12,393 nucleotides of DNA from Chloroflexota bacterium (GTDB lineage: Bacteria; Chloroflexota; UBA6077; CF-72), in the NCBI GenBank assembly GCA_019247135.1, contig JAFAPL010000334.1, positions 1 to 12,393 of the forward strand, in the 5' to 3' direction. A program made the translations under genes and the position numbers. The first letter of the stretch is position 1. Each line of letters opens with the position of its first letter. Shown here one piece after another: positions 6,491 to 12,393 of the stretch. Under the pieces are notes generated by a model. It did no database searches, was not told the DNA's origin, and worked only from the letters and a program-made list of their open reading frames with translations.

Positions 6491-9400
6491 GTGGGGCCCA
6501 ATGTGAGTGCAGCAGGCGAAGCGAAACAGCGGTCGAGGACGCCGACTGTCAGAGTCAACGTGCTCGGCGACTTTCGCGTTGCTGTTGACGATCGGCCTCT
6601 TGCAGCCACGGATTGGCAAGGCAGCAAGGCGTGCGACCTGTTCAAGTGCCTGTTGAGTCGACCCGAGCGACGCCTCCCGTGCGCCGCGGCCATCGATCTC
6701 TTGTGGCCCGAACGCTCGGCGATTGAAGGAGCTGCCGATCTGCGCGCCGCGTTGACTGCGCTCGACAGAACGCTAGCGCCTGCACACGTGATCGACGCCA
6801 CGGGAGATGTGCTCAGCCTTCGCCCCGAGGACGTCTGGGTTGATGCCGAAGCGTTCGAGGATCTCGCGCGGCGCGCGCGCGAGTCGAGTAGCCCACGCGA
6901 GCTTCTCGAACGTGCTCACGCGCTCTATGTTGGGCACTTTCTTCCACACGAGACGTCCGTCGAGTGGATCGCCCAACGACGGGAAGCCCTGAAGCGTAAC
7001 TGGCTCGAGGTTGAGCTGCACCTGGCGCGGGTGCGTGCGGACGACGGTGAGCTCGACGCCGCGGCAGCCCCACTGAGGAACGTGCTGAGTGTGGATCCAC
7101 GCCATAGGCTCGCCGCGGAAGAGCTCATGCGCATCCTTCCCAGAACTGACACCACCGGCCCACCGCGCTTGCCGACCGGCACTGTGACGTTCATGTTCAC
7201 CGATGTCGAGAAGAGCACGCGAATGTGGGAAGCCGATGCCAATGCGATGCGCCGCGCGCTCGCCCGGCATGAACGGCTGATCCACACCGCGGCGGCACAA
7301 TTTGGCGGAGTCGTCGTCCGCCCGCGCGGCGAAGGTGACAGTCATTTCGTCGTATTTACACAAGCCACCGCGGCGGCAGCGGCCGCGCACGCCCTGCAAT
7401 TAGCACTGGAGTCCGAGCCCTGGCCGACCTCGGCGCCACTGCGTGTGCGGATCGCACTGCACACCGGCGAGGCCGACGTCCGCGACGGCGATTACTACGG
7501 ACCCGCCGTCAACCGATGTGCTCGGCTCCGCGCCGCCGCGCACGGTGGTCAGACGCTCCTCTCAGGCATAACGGCAGAGCTAGTTGGAAACGCGTTGCCA
7601 GCGGGCGCGGAACTGGTGGACCTGGGAATCCACCGCTTGAAGGACATCAGTCGCCCGGAGCATGTCTTCGAGCTCCGTACGGTGGGTGCGCGCACGTCAA
7701 CTGCAGCGTTGGGCTATTCCACCGGCAGATCGAACAACCTGCCCGTTCAGCTCACGTCGTTCCTCGGACGCGTGCAGGAGCTTCGCTTGTTGCGTCAGCT
7801 TCTCCTCCGCTCTGACGTTCGCCTTGTAACCCTCACCGGGCCTGGTGGGATTGGCAAGACACGGCTTGCAGTCGAGGCGGCTTCGTCACTGCAGGAGCAA
7901 TTCGCGGATGGTGTGGTCTTCGTGGCGCTCGCGGACGTGCGCGATCCAGAACTCGTGCTCTCGTCGATCGGTTCGAACCTCGGCACCGTCGAGGCCGCCG
8001 ATCGCTCGCACCTGGACCAGCTGCGTGAAGCGCTCTGGAACAAAGAAGTATTGCTTGTGCTCGATAATTTCGAGCACATCATCGCCGCGGCGCCGCGAGT
8101 CGCCCAATTGTTGAGCGAGTGCCCGACGATCAAACTGCTCGTCACCAGTCGCGAAGTCCTGCATGTCGGCGGCGAATACGACGTGCCGGTTGCACCGTTG
8201 GCTCTGCAGACGGAGGCGGTTCAGCTATTTCTCGAGCGCGCGCGTGCGGTCAAACCAGCCTTTGGAGTCTCACCTGAGACGGCCGGAGTCATCACGTCGA
8301 TTTGCCGTGCCCTGGAAGGGCTGCCACTGGCGATCGAGCTTGCGGCGGCTCGCACCCGCCACATGTCCGCCTTCGCGCTGCTGGACCGTCTCGAGCGGCG
8401 TCTGGATGTTCTCGTTGGCGGTGCGCAGGATCTGCCACAGCGACAGCGCGCGCTGCGCAACACCCTGGCCTGGAGCTATGAGCTGCTGGACGACCGCGAG
8501 CAGCGTGTAATTCGTCAAGTTGGGGTGTTCGTGGGTGGAATCGCGAGCAGCGCAGCGGAAGCAGTCTGTGAACTTGGCCCGGCTGCCACGCTCGACGTTC
8601 TCAGCGCGCTGATCGACAAGAGCCTGCTGTCCATTGACGACGTGTCCATTCGGGCTCCAGATGCGGACCAACGCTACCGCATGTACGAGTCCGTACGGGA
8701 GTACGTACTCGAGCGCCTGGAGGAGCTTGATGAGGCAGACGCCGTTCGTAGTCGCCATGCTGCGTATTTCCTCAGACTGGCGGAGACGGCCGAGCCGCTC
8801 CTGCGTGGCCCGGACCAACGAGAGTGGCTCGACCGTCTGGCCCTGGAGCATGGCAACCTGCGCTCCGCGCTCGGCTGGGCCGACAGCACTGGCGCGATCC
8901 AGCTGAGCCTGCGGTTCGGAGCCGCGCTGGCTCGCTTCTGGTGGCGCACCGGGCATCTGAGTGAGGGCCAGCGCTGGCTCGAGCGAGCGCTGGCGCGTGA
9001 CACGGGTGGAAACTCGGAAACTCGTGCGCGGGCGCTTACCGCCGCAGGCGTGATCGCGTGGTGGCGTGGCGAGTCTGTGCTGGCAGCCGCGCGACTCGAT
9101 GAGAGCATCGATCTCCACAAACGCATTGGCAACACATGGGGCACGGCGTACGCGCTCCTGTATCGCGGGTCCGTGAGCTTCCACGGGACTGACTACGCGG
9201 CGGCCGCGGGCCTCTACTCACATAGCCTGGAGCTGTTTCGAAGCGTCGACGATCAGTGGGGAATCGGCGCAGCGCTCAATAACCTGGGTGAGATTGCACG
9301 CTTGCAAGCCGATTATGGCCCGGCGCGCAGCTTTTACGAACAGAGTCTCGATCTGGCGCGCGGCCAGGGTGACACACAGAACGTCGCCGTTGCGCTGCTG

Positions 9401-9784
9401 AACCTGGGTCTCGTTGCAATCGCCAGCCACGATCCGGATCGTGCCGGCGATCTGTTCGCCGAGAGCCTTCGGCCCGTGCGCGAACACGCCAGCGGACTGG
9501 TCGCCGATTGCCTCGACGGATTGGCAGCGGTCGCCTCCATGCGCGGCAACCACGAGCGCGCGGTACGCATATTTGCAGCAGCTACCGTACTTCGGGAGCG
9601 AATCGGCGTTCAGCGCGGAGCCTCTGAGGATGCCGAGTACCGATCCGCGCTCGAGCGAGCGCGCGCGCAACTGGAAGAGGGCACCTTCTCACGCGCTTCC
9701 CGCGTTGGGCGCGAGATGTATCTGGACGCGGCAACGACGGACGCGCTGAACGGAGCGACCGAGCCTCGATTTTCGATTAGCTAA
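6491..9784 (+). CDS. SARP-type regulator fused to class III nucleotidyl cyclase, NB-ARC ATPase and TPR repeats
   Basis: This 1097-residue cytoplasmic protein has four parts. Residues 20-100 resemble the OmpR-like winged helix of SARP activators (VLGDFRVAVDDRPL, then LLSRPERRLP and AADLRAALTALDR). Residues 112-215 look like a BTAD domain, starting VWVDAEAFEDLARRA. Residues 229-400 are a class III cyclase: metal ligands Asp238 (FMFTDVEKST) and Asp283 (GEGDSHF), and the catalytic pair Asn341/Arg345 (AVNRCAR), are all present, so it looks active. Next is a STAND ATPase with Walker A GPGGIGKT (450-457), Walker B LLVLDNFE (521-528), sensor LLVTSREVL and GLPLAIELAAAR. The C-terminus carries about five TPRs (roughly 846-1040). 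By analogy with AfsR-like proteins, ligand or protein binding at the TPRs could drive ATP-dependent oligomerisation and gene activation. Start GTG 6491; GTG 6503 is possible. Targets are unknown. Confidence 0.92.
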   Translation: MGPNVSAAGEAKQRSRTPTVRVNVLGDFRVAVDDRPLAATDWQGSKACDLFKCLLSRPERRLPCAAAIDLLWPERSAIEGAADLRAALTALDRTLAPAHVIDATGDVLSLRPEDVWVDAEAFEDLARRARESSSPRELLERAHALYVGHFLPHETSVEWIAQRREALKRNWLEVELHLARVRADDGELDAAAAPLRNVLSVDPRHRLAAEELMRILPRTDTTGPPRLPTGTVTFMFTDVEKSTRMWEADANAMRRALARHERLIHTAAAQFGGVVVRPRGEGDSHFVVFTQATAAAAAAHALQLALESEPWPTSAPLRVRIALHTGEADVRDGDYYGPAVNRCARLRAAAHGGQTLLSGITAELVGNALPAGAELVDLGIHRLKDISRPEHVFELRTVGARTSTAALGYSTGRSNNLPVQLTSFLGRVQELRLLRQLLLRSDVRLVTLTGPGGIGKTRLAVEAASSLQEQFADGVVFVALADVRDPELVLSSIGSNLGTVEAADRSHLDQLREALWNKEVLLVLDNFEHIIAAAPRVAQLLSECPTIKLLVTSREVLHVGGEYDVPVAPLALQTEAVQLFLERARAVKPAFGVSPETAGVITSICRALEGLPLAIELAAARTRHMSAFALLDRLERRLDVLVGGAQDLPQRQRALRNTLAWSYELLDDREQRVIRQVGVFVGGIASSAAEAVCELGPAATLDVLSALIDKSLLSIDDVSIRAPDADQRYRMYESVREYVLERLEELDEADAVRSRHAAYFLRLAETAEPLLRGPDQREWLDRLALEHGNLRSALGWADSTGAIQLSLRFGAALARFWWRTGHLSEGQRWLERALARDTGGNSETRARALTAAGVIAWWRGESVLAAARLDESIDLHKRIGNTWGTAYALLYRGSVSFHGTDYAAAAGLYSHSLELFRSVDDQWGIGAALNNLGEIARLQADYGPARSFYEQSLDLARGQGDTQNVAVALLNLGLVAIASHDPDRAGDLFAESLRPVREHASGLVADCLDGLAAVASMRGNHERAVRIFAAATVLRERIGVQRGASEDAEYRSALERARAQLEEGTFSRASRVGREMYLDAATTDALNGATEPRFSIS

Positions 9785-9820
9785 CGTCTGCTGGCCGCGG
9801 CTGGAGCTGGGCCGAACTGA

Positions 9821-10012
9821 CTAGCTCGACGTCCCGCCGTGCTGCGGATACGTGTTCCTCAATTCCGTCAGATCACGACGGAGCTTTCCGAGCGCCTGGA
9901 TCACGGCGTCGATCTCTGTCTCGATGTCGTTCATCTTTTCGAGCTCACCGCCCTGCTTGGTGGGCTTGATCCGAGACTCGGGAGGAACATTGCCCTGACT
10001 GCCTTGCGTCAT
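9821..10012 (-). CDS. 63-residue helical peptide, candidate substrate or partner of the ATP-grasp enzymes
   Basis: I recognise no family for this peptide. It is hydrophilic, without Cys, signal peptide or membrane segment. Residues 1-22 are Gly/Pro/Gln-rich and probably disordered. Residues 27-53 (MNDIETEIDAVIQALGKL, then RRDLTELRN) are a likely amphipathic helix with heptad-like Ile/Val/Leu spacing. The tail is TYPQHGGTSS. A strong Shine-Dalgarno, GAGGGGG, lies seven bases before the ATG at 10012, so it is very probably translated; Met27 is a weaker internal start. It is the last gene of the operon, 40 bases after the ATP-grasp gene, where a RiPP precursor may lie. The tail offers Thr/Ser hydroxyls but no acidic partners, and the known graspetide motifs (PFFARFL leader, TTxxxxEE core) are absent. 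It could instead be an accessory or scaffold peptide. Confidence 0.7.
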   Translation of the reverse strand: MTQGSQGNVPPESRIKPTKQGGELEKMNDIETEIDAVIQALGKLRRDLTELRNTYPQHGGTSS

Positions 10013-10019
10013 CCAGTAA

Positions 10020-10026
10020 CCCCCTC
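10020..10026 (-). promoter_or_regulatory. Strong ribosome binding site of the 63-residue peptide gene
   Basis: GAGGGGG read on the minus strand, followed by a seven-base spacer and ATG at 10012. It is the clearest Shine-Dalgarno in this operon; the two upstream genes have only weak ones and use GTG and TTG starts. This supports higher translation of the peptide than of the enzymes, as expected for a substrate made in excess. Confidence 0.7.
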
Positions 10027-10052
10027 AAGATGGTGTACTGCGCTGGCCGATT

Positions 10053-10982
10053 CTATTCGATCGCGGCGTTGGATAGCGCCTCGACGAGCGCGAGGCCGAT
10101 CGCCTGCCCCGTGTACTGCTCGTACCACGCGAAGACTGGCGCGGGATTCACTTCAAAACAGAAGTACTGTCCATCCGGCGTCTGCTTCAGGTCGATGCCG
10201 GCGATGAGCAGCCCACCGCCGAGCCGCAAACACGCCGCGGCGACCCAGCCAGGTACTTCGGTGGGCTCCAGCCTGGTCGTAGTGCCCTCGTCAGCCGAAT
10301 AGCGATAATCGACAGCCGTCGATATGCACCGCGTTGCGAACACGCGGCCGGCAACCGTATGCACACGAACGTTGTCACCCGGCACGTAAGCTTGCAGATA
10401 CACCGGCGTCACTCCCGACTCAAGCACCTCCAGGTCCGCCAGACTCACGCGGCGGACCGGCGTCAAGGCTCCGCTGGCTGACTTGATGACGACCGCGCGA
10501 TCGCAGGCTTCGAAGAATTCGAGGGCGGCTCGTCCGTCTGTCGTCGTGAGGCTGCGAGGAACCTGGAGGCCTGACGCTCGAATCTCCAGCTCCTGATACG
10601 GTTTGCTGTGGTTTGCCATGCCTGGTTGGCGACGATTGGCGACGGGACACGGTAAGTCTTCCAGCAGCGCCGCCAGGCCGAAGTGCGCCTCCTGATGCAA
10701 CGTATCTTGCAAATCTGATGGCACCGCGGACGAGCGTACGCTCCAGTTACCCGCCGGATAGCGGACATACACGCCACTGACCTCATCGATATCAATGGTC
10801 CAATCGGGCCCGGCGATCGAACCATGGGGAACGGGCCCGTTCGAGTCCCACACCCAGTCGACCGTGTAGCCGTATGGATACGCGGCCAGATCGATCAGGC
10901 GGTATTGGCGGTGAGTCTGCTCGAGGCGGTCGCGTACCAGGGTGACGGTCAGATCCTCAGGCGCACCGCACACCAGGATCAA
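10053..10982 (-). CDS. ATP-grasp ligase, graspetide-maturase-like (MvdD/MdnC type)
   Basis: The 309-residue protein has the layout of RimK-like ATP-grasp enzymes that form ester or amide crosslinks in graspetides. An N-terminal pre-ATP-grasp domain ends in GVYVRYPAGNW (70-80). Then come CPVANRR...NHSKPYQ (112-130; Lys127 a likely nucleotide contact), VVIKSASGA (164-172; Lys167), YLQAYVPGDNVRVHTVAGRVFA (195-216; Arg206), IDLKQTPDG (263-271; Asp264) and FEVNPAPVFAWYE (276-288; Glu277, Asn279). These are the expected Mg-ATP and acylphosphate-handling residues, so it should be active. The TTG start overlaps the stop of the upstream paralogue by four bases (TTGA), implying coupled translation; GTG three codons on is the alternative. 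The small peptide follows 40 bases later. A different RimK-like ligase role, on a small molecule or a protein terminus, cannot be excluded. Confidence 0.87.
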   Translation of the reverse strand: MILVCGAPEDLTVTLVRDRLEQTHRQYRLIDLAAYPYGYTVDWVWDSNGPVPHGSIAGPDWTIDIDEVSGVYVRYPAGNWSVRSSAVPSDLQDTLHQEAHFGLAALLEDLPCPVANRRQPGMANHSKPYQELEIRASGLQVPRSLTTTDGRAALEFFEACDRAVVIKSASGALTPVRRVSLADLEVLESGVTPVYLQAYVPGDNVRVHTVAGRVFATRCISTAVDYRYSADEGTTTRLEPTEVPGWVAAACLRLGGGLLIAGIDLKQTPDGQYFCFEVNPAPVFAWYEQYTGQAIGLALVEALSNAAIE

Positions 10983-11803
10983 TGGGTCGCCTGCAGCAGT
11001 CGAAGGATGTCATCGACCATCATCTGCTGGTCGGGAACCGCATACCTCCCCAGGTCGAGGGAAAGATCCAGGCACGCGGAAGCAACGGCTGGATGTGAAT
11101 CGTGTGAAGATGGACGGAGTCCCAACTCGAGCTCCAGTACGCTCACATCGAGCGTCTTGCCGAGCTGGCGCAGGCCGGACTCCACACGTTCGCGCTCGGC
11201 GGAGTCTATACTCGGGCACTCCGACCAGTAGACAGTTGCATCGATGAGCGACGCGAATATTCGCGGCGGAGCCAGCGGTTCGATCAAGCACCCGGGCAGG
11301 TGCATCAGAACCCTGGCGAATTCTTGCCACTGCGCTTCCGAATCGAGCGGATAGCGAGCGCGAGAACTCAGCGGCCGATAGATGGCGTGCCCGTGCCACG
11401 CGGAGGCAAAACGACGCGCCGCGGCGACGCTGTTCGTAATCTGCCCCGCGGCGGGCGCAAGATCGTGCCGTCGCAACACTGAGTGCCATTCCACCAGCGA
11501 GCGCCGAGCCCGATACCACAGGTCGGCCCGCGTGCGATTGACGACGGGGCACTCCAGGGCCCACAACATTGCGAGGAGCGCCGCGCGTGCTTCCAGTCGC
11601 GCGGCCGCAGACTGGCGGTCGGCCGCTGGGCTCGCGGGTACCGGGGCCCCCTGTTGGCAGACCAGGACTCCTTCCAGACGCGACCTCGGAAACGGAGCCA
11701 GTGTGGGATTGTCGTCGATGAACGGCTCGCGGCCACGCTCGCGTAAAGCCCTGGCTACCGAGCGGCAGACCGCGTCGGCGTCGCTCCCGATCAGAAGGTA
11801 CAC
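10979..11803 (-). CDS. Degenerate paralogue of the ATP-grasp ligase (pseudo-enzyme partner)
   Basis: The 274-residue product aligns by eye with the neighbouring 309-residue ATP-grasp enzyme along its length: MYLLIGSDADA with MILVCGAPEDL, LEGVLV with VSGVYV, then E-x-RAALLAMLWALECPVVNR (71-90) with EAHFGLAALLEDLPCPVANR. RIFASLIDATVYWSEC (181-196) aligns with RVHTVAGRVFATRC. The chemistry is eroded. The ligase Lys167 aligns with Arg143, the Asp of IDLK with Glu226, and EVNP with DLSL near 246-249, losing the metal-binding Asn; the glycine-rich lid is also missing. It therefore probably does not hydrolyse ATP and may act as a binding or regulatory subunit in a heterodimer. GTG at 11803 is the start, with a weak upstream Shine-Dalgarno. 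It leads the operon, and its stop is shared with the ligase start. Shared ancestry is convincing by eye but not tested by a profile search. Confidence 0.75.
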   Translation of the reverse strand: MYLLIGSDADAVCRSVARALRERGREPFIDDNPTLAPFPRSRLEGVLVCQQGAPVPASPAADRQSAAARLEARAALLAMLWALECPVVNRTRADLWYRARRSLVEWHSVLRRHDLAPAAGQITNSVAAARRFASAWHGHAIYRPLSSRARYPLDSEAQWQEFARVLMHLPGCLIEPLAPPRIFASLIDATVYWSECPSIDSAERERVESGLRQLGKTLDVSVLELELGLRPSSHDSHPAVASACLDLSLDLGRYAVPDQQMMVDDILRLLQATH

Positions 11804-11825
11804 AGGTTGCCCGCTGGCCTACGCC

Positions 11826-11851
11826 ATTTTAGACCTCGCGCCACGTCGAGG
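11826..11851. promoter_or_regulatory. Candidate -10 box and inverted repeat in the divergent gap
   Basis: The 69-base gap between the divergent ATP-grasp operon and secreted-protein gene holds, on the minus strand, TAAAAT (11831-11826), a five-of-six -10 match 22 bases before the GTG at 11803; no good -35 is visible. Beside it CCTCG (11834-11838) and CGAGG (11847-11851) form an inverted repeat with an eight-base centre, placed where a regulator could block that promoter. The elements are short and the call is tentative. Confidence 0.22.
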
Positions 11852-11872
11852 CTCGGTCGTCGTTAACCTCTC

Positions 11873-12393
11873 GTGAGATTGGTCCACGCTGCCGCGACGG
11901 CTCTGCTCCTCGCCGCGCTCCTGTCGCCAAACGCGGTCACCGCCCAGCCCGCGGACCCGCGCTTCTTTTCCCAGACCGGTTTTCGCATCGACAACGATGC
12001 CTTCTGGAACTTCTTTCAGGCCCGCGGCAACGTACGTACGTTCGGCTACCCGGTGTCGCGCACCTTCGTCCTGGACGGGTTCCAGGTCCAGATTTTCCAG
12101 CGCGAAGTCATGCAGTTACAGGCTGATGGGGGTATCCAGACGCTGAACCTGCTCGATCCAGGCCTGATGCCGTACACGAACATCAACGGCAGCACGTTCC
12201 CAGCGCCTGATCCAGCCGTCGTGGCGGCTACGCCGCCCGTCAGCGACCCCAACTACGCCAGCGCGATCCAGGCCTTCGTTCAGCAGTACGCGCCGGATAC
12301 CTTCAATGGTCAGGCCGTCAACTTCTTCACGACGTACTCCAACACGGTCACATCGCAGGACGCACCTGACGCGGATCCGGCTCTGCTGCCCGG
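11873..12393 (+). CDS. Secreted protein with G-x-x-x-x-FGYP module (C-terminus outside window)
   Basis: The frame opens with GTG at 11873, directly after an in-frame stop at 11864-11866, and stays open to the right edge: 173 complete codons. Residues 1-24 form a signal peptide, with Arg2, a hydrophobic core LLLAALL and a likely cut at AVTA|QPAD. The mature part begins FFSQTGFRIDNDAFWNFFQA, then RGNVRTFGYPVSRTF (51-65) and GFQVQIFQRE. This layout of a TGF/TGH entry, a short helix, a FGYP turn and a QxFxR strand recurs in secreted proteins I associate with Chloroflexota; its function is unknown to me. A Pro/Ala linker follows near residue 117, then a second helical region. No Shine-Dalgarno is visible. 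It diverges from the ATP-grasp operon, with no direct functional link evident. Confidence 0.8.
   Translation, partial: MRLVHAAATALLLAALLSPNAVTAQPADPRFFSQTGFRIDNDAFWNFFQARGNVRTFGYPVSRTFVLDGFQVQIFQREVMQLQADGGIQTLNLLDPGLMPYTNINGSTFPAPDPAVVAATPPVSDPNYASAIQAFVQQYAPDTFNGQAVNFFTTYSNTVTSQDAPDADPALLP

Noticed and set aside
6869..6883. Alternating GC run as a possible Z-DNA or repeat element
   Set aside because: It encodes the Arg-rich stretch RRARE in frame within the BTAD region and is explained by GC-rich codon use.
8270..9184. A 304-codon minus-strand frame inside the SARP-cyclase gene
   Set aside because: No recognisable motif; it lies wholly opposite the well-supported ATPase and TPR coding sequence.
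9785..9820. Terminator between the convergent cyclase gene and the peptide gene
   Set aside because: The 36-base gap is GC-rich with GGCC repeats, but I find no convincing stem followed by a T-run.
9821..10012. Classical microviridin or plesiocin-type precursor
   Set aside because: No PFFARFL-like leader helix and no TTxxxxEE-type core repeats are present, so it was not assigned to any named graspetide group.

Overview
The window is a GC-rich, densely coding stretch that probably comes from an uncultured Chloroflexota bacterium. The clues are indirect: a secreted protein with a G-x-x-x-x-FGYP module of a kind I associate with that phylum, a very large SARP/cyclase/STAND-ATPase/TPR regulator, many apparent GTG and TTG starts, and scattered catabolic genes. 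Gene content cannot prove the phylum. I see no rRNA, tRNA, CRISPR array, transposase or integrase, and no gene-free stretch longer than 300 bases.

Left part (1-2615): the start-proximal part of a minus-strand FAD-dependent oxidoreductase of the phytoene-dehydrogenase-like / PYROXD2 type runs off the left edge. Divergent from it are a DUF402 (FomD-like) protein and an MFS exporter, probably co-transcribed. The MFS start is poorly defined.

Middle part (2639-6409): a minus-strand pair encodes a HyuA-type hydantoinase/oxoprolinase subunit and a DUF917 (S-methyl-thiohydantoin-desulfurase-like) protein, overlapping by 17 bases. A D-2-hydroxyacid dehydrogenase diverges from them across a short gap that holds a direct and an inverted repeat. 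Together they suggest a small catabolic module for a hydantoin- or oxoproline-like compound. No HyuB subunit or transporter lies beside it.

Right part (6491-9784): one 1097-residue protein joins a SARP-type winged helix and BTAD, a class III nucleotidyl cyclase, an NB-ARC/STAND ATPase and TPR repeats.

Far right (9821-11803, minus strand): the most interesting locus. A compact three-gene operon encodes an ATP-grasp ligase related to graspetide (microviridin MvdD/MdnC-like) maturases, a paralogue of it that has lost several catalytic residues, and a 63-residue helical peptide with a strong Shine-Dalgarno sequence. It looks like an uncharacterised ATP-grasp peptide-modification system, although the peptide lacks any known graspetide core motif. 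A secreted protein diverges from this operon and runs off the right edge.
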